Shown here piece after piece: positions 6,879 through 16,135 of a stretch of 16,348 bases of DNA; position 1 is the stretch's first letter, and the number at the start of each line of letters is the position of its first letter. The stretch covers positions 1 through 16,348 of the forward strand of contig CAJNDS010001499.1 in assembly GCA_905221605.1 (NCBI GenBank), given 5' to 3'. The position numbers were made by a program, and so were the translations under genes. This stretch comes from Symbiodinium natans (lineage: Eukaryota > Sar > Dinophyceae > Suessiales > Symbiodiniaceae). The notes under the pieces were generated by a model. It made no database searches. It was not told the DNA's origin and was given only the letters and a program-made list of their open reading frames with translations.

Positions 6879-7290
6879 CCGTGTTTTGAAGGGACTGAGA
6901 ATAGCGGGTGGGTTTGGGGTGGGTTCAGCGTGGGTTTGGGGTGGGTTTGGCTGGGTTTGACCATGCTTTGAATGGACTGGGGTGCGTTTGACCGTGTTTT
7001 GAATGGACTCGGGGTGGGTTGGACCTGTTTAGAAGGGGTGCGGGTGGGTGGGGTGGGTTTGACCGTGTTTTGAAGGTGGGATGGCTTTGGGGTGGTTTTG
7101 ACCATGTTTTGACGGGGCTGGGATGGGTTTGACCATGTTTTGAAAGGGCTGAGGGTAGCTTTCGGGTGGATTTGAGGTGGGCTTGGGCGGGTTTGACCAT
7201 GCTATGAAGGGGCTGGGTTGGGTTTGACCTCTTTTGAAAGGGTTGGGGTGAGGGGGGCTTGACTGTGTTTTGAAGAGGCTGGGAAGGGGG
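6858..7290 (+). repeat. G-rich ~31-bp minisatellite block, unit 4
   Basis: Long form. One monomer reads GGGGTGCGTTTGACC, a variant shared with units 6 and 7. Quadruplex motif 7042-7057. Confidence 0.9.
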
Positions 7291-7524
7291 CTTGATTTCC
7301 ACAGCAAGTGCTGGAGACCGAGTTCCTGCCTCGGCTTAACCTGCTTGAGAACATAGCGAAGGTCACTTTCCTGCTGGGTGATGGAGGCCCTCCACCCCCG
7401 TCGTAGAGTCTTAGCCAAATGGACCAAGGTGGCGAGCCTGCCCGCGAACGGCGGAGTCGTTGTGTTCCCGAATTTCAAAACATTGTTTTGTTATTCCGGG
7501 AAACCTAGGACTCCACGGCGCTCT

Positions 7525-7671
7525 ATTGGTAAATTGCAATTTGCGAGGACTCCGCCGACTCCGCCGAGGCTTGTCACGCCGACTCCGCCAGAGCTACAGT
7601 AGGTGCCCCTCTAATCTTGAGTAGCGACGCCGCGAAAGTGGGCAGGGGTAGAGTTGCGGGAAGAGCACGTG
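7525..7671. promoter_or_regulatory. Promoter-like block, unit 5 (palindrome broken)
   Basis: ATTGG 7525-7529 and E-box 7666-7671 are kept. The palindrome half-site is mutated to GAGTAG (7611-7624). Confidence 0.42.
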
Positions 7672-8577
7672 ACTATTAGCTGGAAGTGTATCAGATAGTG
7701 GAAGCAGAAGGCAGTGTGCACGTGAGGCTTGCAGCTGTGATTCTGTGACCTCCAAATCTGGGGTCGAAAAATCTAGGCAATTCTGGCTTCGTGTGTGTGG
7801 GCCTCCCCTGTGCAAGTTTCTCTCATGTTGATCACTTCCACAAGAAAGCTGCCTGCGGAGGTCGTGGTTCTCAGTAATTGCTCTTTCCACGTTGAGTGCT
7901 TGTCTGTGGGCCAGAGTCGCCTGAGTGTAGCAGTCTGGAAAGCGCCAAAAATAGAAGAATTCGCGGCCCCAAATCTGGGGCCGCCAAACGGCCCCAATTT
8001 TGGGGTCGCAGTTTCACCCCCCCCAATCTAGTTCCAAATTGTACTGCGGGAGCTGGGTCCATTTCGCGGCCCCATTTTTGGGGCCGCGAGACGGCCCGTT
8101 TTTTTGGCCCTTGAATTTGAGCCTGTGGGCGCAAGCAACCCGATCGCGCCTGCCCTTTTTCTAGTAACTTTGGGCAGCGTCGCCCTGAGCGTGCGGGGGC
8201 TTGTCCGAAGCAGCTGCACGCTCGTCTTTGTAATGCTGCAGTGAGGCAGAACTGCAACTGTGGAGGCCCGTCCTGGCGAAGCCAGAATTGCTTGTGTTTT
8301 GCGGCCCTGAAAGCGGGGCCGCCCGACTTCCCCATAACTTGGGCTTCGTCCTGGCAATGCTGCTGGCCCGCCAGTTGAGCTGCAGGTCTTTGTTGGTGTT
8401 TTCTGTGGATAGGAGTCACGCTTCAAGCTCTGGGGAGTTGACCAACGTGGCCTCAACGTTTTCTGCGGTTGTGCAGAGTCGTTTGCTAGACATTGCAGAA
8501 TGAAAGTTTTTTGGTAGGCTTGGGCTTTGAACAGCAAAGATATTCAAGCGTGTTGCAGGCCCGGATTTTAAGTTGCC

Positions 8578-8661
8578 ATGCGCCCAATGAAGAAGAAGAT
8601 TTTGGGGACGGGCGACGTCCCCAGCGACAGGGTTGTGCACATGGGTTTGGAGTGGGTTTGA
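8578..8661 (+). CDS. Candidate micro-ORF, unit 5 (27 aa)
   Basis: Met at codon 4, His-Met at codons 21-22 (GTGCACATG), ending in GLEWV. Confidence 0.14.
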   Translation: MRPMKKKILGTGDVPSDRVVHMGLEWV

Positions 8662-9073
8662 CCATGTTTTGAAGGGACTGAGAATAGCGGGTGGGTTTGG
8701 GGTGGGTTCAGCGTGGGTTTGGGGTGGGTTTGGCTGGGTTTGACCATGCTTTGAATGGACTGGGGTGGGTTTGACCGTGTTTTGAATGGACTCGGGGTGG
8801 GTTGGGCCTGTTTAGAAGGGGTGCGGGTGGGTGGGGTGGGTTTGACCGTGTTTTGAAGGTGGGATGGCTTTGGGGTGGTTTTGACCATGCTTTGACGGGG
8901 CTGGGATGGGTTTGACCATGTTTTGAAGGCGCTGAGGGTAGCTTCCGGGTGGGCTTGGGGTGGGCTTGGGCGGGTTTGACCATGCTATGAAGGGGCTGGG
9001 TTGGGTGTGACCTCTTTTGAAAGGGTTGGGGTGAGGGGGGGCTGACTGTGTTTTGAAGAGGCTGGGAAGGGGG
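8641..9073 (+). repeat. G-rich ~31-bp minisatellite block, unit 5
   Basis: Long form beginning ATGGGTTTGGAG, shared with units 8 and 9. Quadruplex motif 8825-8840. Confidence 0.9.
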
Positions 9074-9301
9074 CTTGATTTCCACAGCAAGTGCTAGGAG
9101 ACCGAGTTCCTGCCTCGGCTTAACCTGCTTGAGAACATAGCGAAGGTCACTTTCCTGCTGCGTGGTGGAGGCCCTCCACCCCCGTAGAGTCTTAGCAAAA
9201 CGGACCAAGGCGAGCTGCCCGCGAACGGCGGAGTCGTTGTGTTCCCGAATTAAAAAACATTGTTTTGTTATTCCGGGAAACCTAGGACTCCACGGCACTC
9301 T

Positions 9302-9451
9302 ATTGGTAAATTGCAATTTGCGAGGACTCCGCCGACTCCGCCGAGGCTTGTCACGCCGACTCCGCCAGAGCTACAGTAGTAGGTGCCCCTCTAATCTTGA
9401 TTAGCGACGCCGCGTAAGTGGGCAGGGGTAGAGTTGCGGGAAGAGCACGTG
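9302..9451. promoter_or_regulatory. Promoter-like block, unit 6
   Basis: ATTGG 9302-9306, palindrome 9391-9404, E-box 9446-9451, with the extra TAG triplet. Confidence 0.45.
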
Positions 9452-10354
9452 ACTATTAGCTGGAAGTGTATCAGATAGTAGAAGCAGAAGGCCGTGTGCG
9501 CGTGAGGCTTGCAGCTGTGATTCTGTGACCTCCAAATCTGGGGTCGGAAAATCTAGGCAATTCTGGCTTCGGGTGTGTGGGCCTCCCCTGTGCAAGTTTC
9601 TCTCATGTTGATCACTTCCACAAGAAAGCTGCCTGCGGAGGTCGTGGTTCTCAGTAATTGCTCTTTCCACGTTGAGTGCTTGTCTGTGGGCCAGAGTCGC
9701 CTGAGTGTAGCAGTCTGGAAAGCGCCAAAAATAGAAGAATTCGCGGCCCCAAAACTGGGGCCGCCAAACGGCCCCAATTTTGGGGTCGCAGTTTCACCCC
9801 CCCCAATCTAGTTCCAAATTGTACTGCGGGAGCTGGGTCCATTTCGCGGCCCCATTTTTGGGGCCGCGAGACGGCCCGTTTTTTTGGCCCTTGAATTTGA
9901 GCCTGTGGGCGCAAGCAACCCGATCGCGCCTGCCCTTTTTCTAGTAACTTTGGGCAGCGTCGCGCTGAGCGTGCGGGGGCTTGTCCGAAGCAGCTGCACG
10001 CTCGTCTTTGTAATGCTGCAGTGAGGCAGAACTGCAACTGTGGAGGCCCGTCCTGGCGAAGCCAGAATTGCTTGTGTTTTGCGGCCCTGAAAGCGGGGCC
10101 GCCCGACTTCCCCATAACTTGGGCTTCGTCCTGGCAATGCTGCTGGCCCGCCAGTTGAGCTGCAGGTCTTTGTTGGTGTTTTCTGTGGATAGGAGTCACG
10201 CTTCAAGCTCTGGAGTTGACCAACGTGGCGTCAACGTTTTCTGCGGTTGCGCAGAGTCGTTTGCTAGACATTGCAGAATGAAAGTTTTTTTGGCAGGCTT
10301 GGGCTTTGAACAGCAAAGATATTTAAGCGTGTTGCAGGCCCGTTTTAAGTTACC

Positions 10355-10438
10355 ATGCGCCCAATGAAGAAGAAGATTTTGGGGACGGGCGACGTCCCCA
10401 GCGACAGGGTTGTGCGCGTGGGTTTGGAGTGGGTTTGA
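10355..10438 (+). CDS. Candidate micro-ORF, unit 6 (27 aa)
   Basis: As unit 4, but with A at -3 (GTTACCATGC), the best Kozak context in the array. Confidence 0.15.
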   Translation: MRPMKKKILGTGDVPSDRVVRVGLEWV

Positions 10439-10828
10439 CCGTGTTTTGAAGGGACTGAGAATAGCGGGTGGGTTTGGGGTGGGTTCAGCGTGGGTTTGGG
10501 GTGGGTTTGGCTGGGTTTGACCATGCTTTGAATGGACTGGGGTGCGTTTGACCGTGTTGGACCTGTTTAGAAGGGGTGCGGGTGGGTGGGGTGGGTTTGA
10601 CCGTGTTTTGAAGGTGGGATGGCTTTGGGGTGGTTTTGACCATGCTTTGACGGGGCTGGGATGGGTTTGACCATGTTTTGAAGGCGCTGAGGGTAGCTTT
10701 CGGGTGGGCTTGGGGTGGGCTTGGGCGGGTTTGACCATGCTATGAAGGGGCTGGGTTGGGTGTGACCTCTTTTGAAAGGGTTGGGGTGAGGGGGGGCTGA
10801 CTGTGTTTTGAAGAGGCTGGGAAGGGGG
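10418..10828 (+). repeat. G-rich ~31-bp minisatellite block, unit 6
   Basis: About 22 bp missing at CCGTGTTGGACC (near 10556), but the 21-bp segment of the long form is kept. Quadruplex motif 10580-10595. Confidence 0.9.
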
Positions 10829-11060
10829 CTTGATTTCCACAGCAAGTGCTAGGAGACCGAGTTCCTGCATCGGCTTAACCTGCTTGAGAACATAGCGAAG
10901 GTCACTTTCCTGCTGCGTGATGGAGGCCCTCCACCCCCGTAGAGTCTTAGCAAAACGGACCAAGGTGGCGAGCCTGCCCGCGAACGGCGGAGTCGCTGTG
11001 TTCCCGAATTAAAAAACATTGTTTTGTTATTCCGGGAAACCTAGGACTCCACGGCACTCT

Positions 11061-11207
11061 ATTGGTAAATTGCAATTTGCGAGGACTCCGCCGACTCCGC
11101 CGAGGCTTGTCACGCCGACTCCGCCAGAGCTACAGTAGGTGCCCCTCTAATCTTGATTAGCGACGCCGCGTAAGTGGGCAGGGGTAGAGTTGCGGGAAGA
11201 GCACGTG
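11061..11207. promoter_or_regulatory. Promoter-like block, unit 7
   Basis: ATTGG 11061-11065, palindrome 11147-11160, E-box 11202-11207. Confidence 0.45.
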
Positions 11208-12109
11208 ACTATTAGCTGGAAGTGTATCAGATAGTAGAAGCAGAAGGCAGTGTGCGCGTGAGGCTTGCAGCTGTGATTCTGTGACCTCCAAATCTGGGGT
11301 CGAAAAATCTAGGCAATTCTGGCTTCGTGTGTGTGGGCCTCCCCTGTGCAAGTTTCTCTCATGTTGATCACTTCCACAAGAAAGCTGCCTGCGGAGGTCG
11401 TGGTTCTCAGTAATTGCTCTTTCCACGTTGAGTGCTTGTCTGTGGGCCAGAGTCGCCTGAGTGTAGCAGTCTGGAAAGCGCCAAAAATAGAAGAATTCGC
11501 GGCCCCAAAACTGGGGCCGCCAAACGGCCCCAATTTTGGGGTCGCAGTTTCACCCCCCCAATCTAGTTCCAAATTGTACTGCGGGAGCTGGGTCCATTTC
11601 GCGGCCCCATTTTTGGGGCCGCGAGACGGCCCTTTTTTTTGGCCCTTGAATTTGAGCCTGTGGGCGCAAGCAACCCGATCGCGCCTGCTCTTTTTCTAGT
11701 AACTTTGGGCAGCGTCGCCCTGAGCGTGCGGGGGCTTGTCCGAATCAGCTGCACGCTCGTCTTTGCAATGCTGCAGTGAGGCAGAACTGCAACTGTGGAG
11801 GCCCGTCCTGGCGAAGCCAGAATTGCTTGTGTTTTGCGGCCCTGAAAGCGGGGCCGCCCGACTTCCCCATAACTTGGGCTTCGTCCTGGCAATGCTGCTG
11901 GCCCGCCAGTTGAGCTGCAGGTCTTTGTTGGTGTTTTCTGTGGATAGGAGTCACGCTTCAAGCTCTGGAGTTGACCAACGTGGCGTCAACGTTTTCTGCG
12001 GCTGCGCAGAGTCGTTTGCTAGACATTGCAGAATGAAAGTTTTTTTGGCAGGCTTGGGCTTTGAACAGCAAAGATATTTAAGCGTGTTGCAGGCCCGTTT
12101 TAAGTTGCC

Positions 12110-12193
12110 ATGCGCCCAATGAAGAAGAAGATTTTGGGGACGGGCGACGTCCCCAGCGACAGGGTTGTGCGCGTGGGTTTGGAGTGGGTTTGA
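12110..12193 (+). CDS. Candidate micro-ORF, unit 7 (27 aa)
   Basis: Same reading frame and predicted product as unit 4. Confidence 0.14.
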   Translation: MRPMKKKILGTGDVPSDRVVRVGLEWV

Positions 12194-12584
12194 CCGTGTT
12201 TTGAAGGGACTGAGAATCGCGGGTGGGTTTGGGGTGGGTTCAGCGTGGGTTTGGGATGGGTTTGGCTGGGTTTGACCATGCTTTGAATGGACTGGGGTGC
12301 GTTTGACCGTGTTTTGAATGGACTCGGGGTGGGTTGGACCTGTTTAGAAGGGGTGCGGGTGGGTGGGGTGGGTTTGGCCGTGTTTTGAAGGTGGGATGGC
12401 TTTGGGGTGGTTTTGACCACGCTTTGACGGGGCTGGAAGGCGCTGAGGGTAGCTTTCGGGTGGGCTTGGGGTGGGCTTGGGCGGGTTTGACCATGCTATG
12501 AAGGGGCTGGGTTGGGTGTGACCTCTTTTGAAAGGGTTGGGGTGAGGGGGGGCTGACTGTGTTTTGAAGAGGCTGGGAAGGGGG
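12173..12584 (+). repeat. G-rich ~31-bp minisatellite block, unit 7
   Basis: Short form. Its second half matches the block at the window start and those of units 2 and 3 (GGCCGTGTTTTGAAGG, GACCACGC). Quadruplex motif 12357-12372. Confidence 0.9.
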
Positions 12585-12812
12585 CTTGATTTCCACAGCA
12601 AGTGCTAGGAGACCGAGTTCCTGCCTCGGCTTAACCTGCTTGAGAACATAGCGAAGGTCACTTTCCTGCTGCGTGGTGGAGGCCCTCCACCCCCGTAGAG
12701 TCTTAGCAAAACGGACCAAGGCGAGCTGCCCGCGAACGGCGGAGTCGTTGTGTTCCCGAATTAAAAAACATTGTTTTGTTATTCCGGGAAACCTAGGACT
12801 CCACGGCACTCT

Positions 12813-12962
12813 ATTGGTAAATTGCAATTTGCGAGGACTCCGCCGACTCCGCCGAGGCTTGTCACGCCGACTCCGCCAGAGCTACAGAAGTAGGTGCCCC
12901 TCTAATCTTGATTAGCGACGCCGCGTAAGTGGGCAGGGGTAGAGTTGCGGGAAGAGCACGTG
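12813..12962. promoter_or_regulatory. Promoter-like block, unit 8
   Basis: ATTGG 12813-12817, palindrome 12902-12915, E-box 12957-12962. The extra triplet reads CAGAAGTAGG. Confidence 0.45.
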
Positions 12963-13866
12963 ACTATTAGCTGGAAGTGTATCAGATAGTAGAAGCAGAA
13001 GGCCGTGTGCGCGTGAGGCTTGCAGCTGTGATTCTGTGACCTCCAAATCTGGGGTCGGAAAATCTAGGCAATTCTGGCTTCGGGTGTGTGGGCCTCCCCT
13101 GTGCAAGTTTCTCTCATGTTGATCACTTCCACAAGAAAGCTGCCTGCGGAGGTCGTGGTTCTCAGTAATTGCTCTTTCCACGTTGAGTGCTTGTCTGTGG
13201 GCCAGAGTCGCCTGAGTGTAGCAGTCTGGAAAGCGCCAAAAATAGAAGAATTCGCGGCCCCAAAACTGGGGCCGCCAAACGGCCCCAATTTTGGGGTCGC
13301 AGTTTCACCCCCCAATCTAGTTCCAAATTGTACTGCGGGAGCTGGGTCCATTTCGCGGCCCCTTTTTTGGGGCCGCGAGACGGCCCGTTTTTTTGGCCCT
13401 TGAATTTGAGCCTGTGGGCGCAAGCAACCCGATCGCGCCTGCCCTTTTTCTAGTAACTTTGGGCAGCGTCGCGGTGAGCGTGCGGGGGCTTGTCCGAAGC
13501 AGCTGCACGCTCGTCTTTGTAATGCTGCAGTGAGGCAGAACTGCAACTGTGGAGGCCCGTCCTGGCGAAGCCAGAATTGCTTGTGTTTTGCGGCCCTGAA
13601 AGCGGGGCCGCCCGACTTCCCCATAACTTGGGCTTCGTCCTGGCAATGCTGCTGGCCCGCCAGTTGAGCTGCAGGTCTTTGTTGGTGTTTTCTGTGGATA
13701 GGAGTCACGCTTCAAGCTCTGGGGAGTTGACCAACGTGGCCTCAACGTTTTCTGCGGTTGTGCAGAGTCGTTTGCTAGACATTGCAGAATGAAAGTTTTT
13801 TGGTAGGCTTGGGCTTTGAACAGCAAAGATATTCAAGCGTGTTGCAGGCCCGGATTTTAAGTTGCC

Positions 13867-13950
13867 ATGCGCCCAATGAAGAAGAAGATTTTGGGGACGG
13901 GCGACGTCCCCAGCGACAGGGTTGTGCACATGGGTTTGGAGTGGGTTTGA
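13867..13950 (+). CDS. Candidate micro-ORF, unit 8 (27 aa)
   Basis: Same reading frame and predicted product as unit 5. Confidence 0.14.
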   Translation: MRPMKKKILGTGDVPSDRVVHMGLEWV

Positions 13951-14359
13951 CCATGTTTTGAAGGGACTGAGAATAGCGGGTGGGTTTGGGGTGGGTTCAG
14001 CGTGGGTTTGGGGTGGGTTTGGCTGGGTTTGACCATGCTTTGAATGGACTGGGGTGGGTTTGACCGTGTTTTGAATGGACTCGGGGTGGGTTGGGCCTGT
14101 TTAGAAGGGGTGCGGGTGGGTGGGGTGGGTTTGACCGTGTTTTGAAGGTGGGATGGCTTTGGGGTGGTTTTGACCATGCTTTGACGGGGCTGGGATGGGT
14201 TTGACCATGTTTTGAAGGCGCCCTTAGCTTTCGGGTGGGTTTGGGGTGGGCTTGGGCGGGTTTGACCATGCTATGAAGGGGCTGGGTTGGGTTTGACCTC
14301 TTTTGAAAGGGTTGGGGTGAGGGGGGCTTGACTGTGTTTTGAAGAGGCTGGGAAGGGGG
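13930..14359 (+). repeat. G-rich ~31-bp minisatellite block, unit 8
   Basis: Long form with the private CGCCCTTAGC. Quadruplex motif 14114-14129. Confidence 0.9.
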
Positions 14360-14587
14360 CTTGATTTCCACAGCAAGTGCTAGGAGACCGAGTTCCTGCC
14401 TCGGCTTAACCTGCTTGAGAACATAGCGAAGGTCACTTTCCTGCTGCGTGGTGGAGGCCCTCCACCCCCGTAGAGTCTTAGCAAAACGGACCAAGGCGAG
14501 CTGCCCGCGAACGGCGGAGTCGTTGTGTTCCCGAATTAAAAAACATTGTTTTGTTATTCCGGGAAGCCTAGGACTCCACGGCACTCT

Positions 14588-14734
14588 ATTGGTAAATTGC
14601 AATTTGCGAGGACTCCGCCGACTCCGCCGAGGCTTGTCACGCCGACTCCGCCAGAGCTACAGTAGGTGCCCCTCTAATCTTGATTAGCAACGCCGCGTAA
14701 GTGGGCAGGGGTAGAGTTGCGGGAAGAGCACGTG
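14588..14734. promoter_or_regulatory. Promoter-like block, unit 9
   Basis: ATTGG 14588-14592, palindrome 14674-14687, E-box 14729-14734 with the CACGTGGC flank shared with unit 4. Confidence 0.45.
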
Positions 14735-15639
14735 GCTATTCGCTGGAAGTGTGTCAGATAGTAGAAGCAGAAGGCAGTGTGTGCGTGAGGCTTGCAGCTG
14801 TGATTCTGTGACCTCCAAATCTGGGGTCGAAAAATCTAGGCAATTCTGGCTTCGTGTGTGTGGGCCTCCCCTGTGCAAGTTTCTCTCATGTTGATCACTT
14901 CCACAAGAAAGCTGCCTGCGGAGGTCGTGGTTCTCAGTAATTGCTCTTTCCACGTTGAGTGCTTGTCTGTGGGCCAGAGTCGCCTGAGTGTAGCAGTCTG
15001 GAAAGCGCCAAAAATAGAAGAATTCGCGGCCCCAAATCTGGGGCCACCAAACGGCCCCAATTTTGGGGTCGCAGTTTCACCCCCCCCAATCTCGTTCCAA
15101 ATTGTATTGCGGGAGCTGGGTCCATTTCGCGGCCCCATTTTTGGGGCCGCGAGACGGCCCGTTTTTTTGGCCCTTGAATTTGAGCCTGTGGGCGCAAGCA
15201 ACCCGATCGCGCCTGCCCTTTTCTAGTAACTTTGGGCAGCGTCGCGGTGAGCGTGCGGGGGCTTGTCCGAAGCAGCTGCACGCTCGTCTTTGTAATGCTG
15301 CAGTGAGGCAGAACTGCAACTGTGGAGGCCCGTCCTGGCGAAGCCAGAATTGCTTGTGTTTTGCGGCCCTGAAAGCGGGGCCGCCCGACTTCCCCATAAC
15401 TTGGGCTTCGTCCTGGCAATGCTGCTGGCCCGCCAGTTGAGCTGCAGGTCTTTGTTGGTGTTTTCTGTGGATAGGAGTCACGCTTCAAGCTCTGGGGAGT
15501 TGACCAACGTGGCCTCAACGTTTTCTGCGGTTGTGCAGAGTCGTTTGCTAGACATTGCAGAATGAAAGTTTTTTGGTAGGCTTGGGCTTTGAACAGCAAA
15601 GATATTCAAGCGTGTTGCAGGCCCGGATTTTAAGTTGCC

Positions 15640-15723
15640 ATGCGCCCAATGAAGAAGAAGATTTTGGGGACGGGCGACGTCCCCAGCGACAGGGTTGTGC
15701 ACATGGGTTTGGAGTGGGTTTGA
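15640..15723 (+). CDS. Candidate micro-ORF, unit 9 (27 aa)
   Basis: Same reading frame and predicted product as unit 5. Confidence 0.14.
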   Translation: MRPMKKKILGTGDVPSDRVVHMGLEWV

Positions 15724-16135
15724 CCATGTTTTGAAGGGACTGAGAATAGCGGGTGGGTTTGGGGTGGGTTCAGCGTGGGTTTGGGGTGGGTTTGGCTGGG
15801 TTTGACCATGCTTTGAATGGACTGGGGTGGGTTTGACCGTGTTTTGAATGGACTCGGGGTGGGTTGGGCCTGTTTAGAAGGGGTGCGGGTGGGTGGGGTG
15901 GGTTTGACCGTGTTTTGAAGGTGGGATGGCTTTGGGGTGGTTTTGACCATGCTTTGACGGGGCTGGGATGGGTTTGACCATGTTTTGAAGGCGCTGAGGG
16001 TAGCTTCCGGGTGGGCTTGGGGTGGGCTTGGGCGGGTTTGACCATGCTATGAAGGGGCTGGGTTGGGTGTGACCTCTTTTGAAAGGGTTGGGGTGAGGGG
16101 GGGTTGACTGTGTTTTGAAGAGGCTGGGAAGGGGG
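15713..16135 (+). repeat. G-rich ~31-bp minisatellite block, unit 9
   Basis: Long form, very like unit 5. Quadruplex motif 15887-15902. Confidence 0.9.

Larger units (their letters stand above)
5523..7290 (+). repeat. Macrosatellite unit 4 (1768 bp)
   Basis: Complete unit. The first GC hairpin is collapsed to GCGGCCCCAAACAAACGG (from 6193), the C-run is the longest in the window (10 C, against 6 to 8 elsewhere), and the acceptor-like TTTTTCTAG is changed to TTTCTCTGG, losing its AG. Landmarks: ATTAAA 5702-5707, inverted CCAAT 5755-5759, palindrome 5841-5854, E-box 5896-5901 (CACGTGGC rather than CACGTGAC), TATTTAAG 6760-6767. Its 5' variants GGGAAGCCTAGG, GATTAGCAACG and GTGTGTGCG recur in unit 9. 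Its 3' variants CTGGAGTTGACC and GTGGCGTC recur in units 6 and 7. Confidence 0.96.
7291..9073 (+). repeat. Macrosatellite unit 5 (1783 bp, longest)
   Basis: Complete unit with several private losses of motifs conserved elsewhere: the ATTAAA site reads AATTTCAAAAC (near 7471-7481), the palindrome reads CTAATCTTGAGTAG (7611-7624), and the donor-like GTAAGT reads GAAAGT (7634-7639). Inverted CCAAT is at 7525-7529, E-box 7666-7671, first GC hairpin 7963-7984, main hairpin 8065-8088. TATTCAAG (8541-8548) replaces TATTTAAG, as in units 8 and 9. Confidence 0.96.
9074..10828 (+). repeat. Macrosatellite unit 6 (1755 bp)
   Basis: Complete unit. Its 5' part carries the CCAAGGCGAGC and GTCGGAAAATC variants of units 3 and 8, while its 3' part matches units 4 and 7 (CTGGAGTTGACC, GTGGCGTC, CCCGTTTTAAG). 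About 22 bp are lost from the minisatellite near 10556 (CCGTGTTGGACC). Landmarks: ATTAAA 9249-9254, inverted CCAAT 9302-9306, palindrome 9391-9404, E-box 9446-9451, hairpins 9743-9764 and 9845-9868, TATTTAAG 10320-10327. Confidence 0.96.
10829..12584 (+). repeat. Macrosatellite unit 7 (1756 bp)
   Basis: Complete unit and a clear mosaic. Its 5' third has GTCGAAAAATC (with units 1, 4, 5 and 9), its middle has CCGAATCAGC and TTTGCAATGC (with units 2 and 3), and its 3' part has CTGGAGTTGACC and GTGGCGTC (with units 4 and 6). Short minisatellite form. C-run of seven. Landmarks: ATTAAA 11008-11013, inverted CCAAT 11061-11065, palindrome 11147-11160, E-box 11202-11207, hairpins 11499-11520 and 11600-11623, TATTTAAG 12075-12082. 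Confidence 0.96.
12585..14359 (+). repeat. Macrosatellite unit 8 (1775 bp)
   Basis: Complete unit. The C-run is the shortest seen (6 C), the main hairpin loop is TTTTTT instead of ATTTTT, and the minisatellite has a private CGCCCTTAGC near 14219. Landmarks: ATTAAA 12760-12765, inverted CCAAT 12813-12817, palindrome 12902-12915, E-box 12957-12962, hairpins 13254-13275 and 13354-13377, TATTCAAG 13830-13837. Its 5' half resembles unit 6 and its 3' half is nearly the same as units 5 and 9. Confidence 0.96.
14360..16135 (+). repeat. Macrosatellite unit 9 (1776 bp)
   Basis: Complete unit. It starts with the CCAAGGCGAGC variant of units 3, 6 and 8, then within about 70 bp switches to the GGGAAGCCTAGG, GATTAGCAACG and GTGTGTGCG series found in unit 4. 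The distal part matches units 5 and 8. The first hairpin has a broken arm (GGGGCCACC, 15026-15047). Landmarks: ATTAAA 14535-14540, inverted CCAAT 14588-14592, palindrome 14674-14687, E-box 14729-14734, main hairpin 15128-15151, TATTCAAG 15603-15610. Confidence 0.96.

Noticed and set aside
10196-10963. Minus-strand reading frame of 255 codons rich in Pro, Lys and His
   Set aside because: Most of it is the translation of the C-rich strand of the minisatellite, where stops are rare. It exists only because unit 6 lost bases that break the frame in other units.
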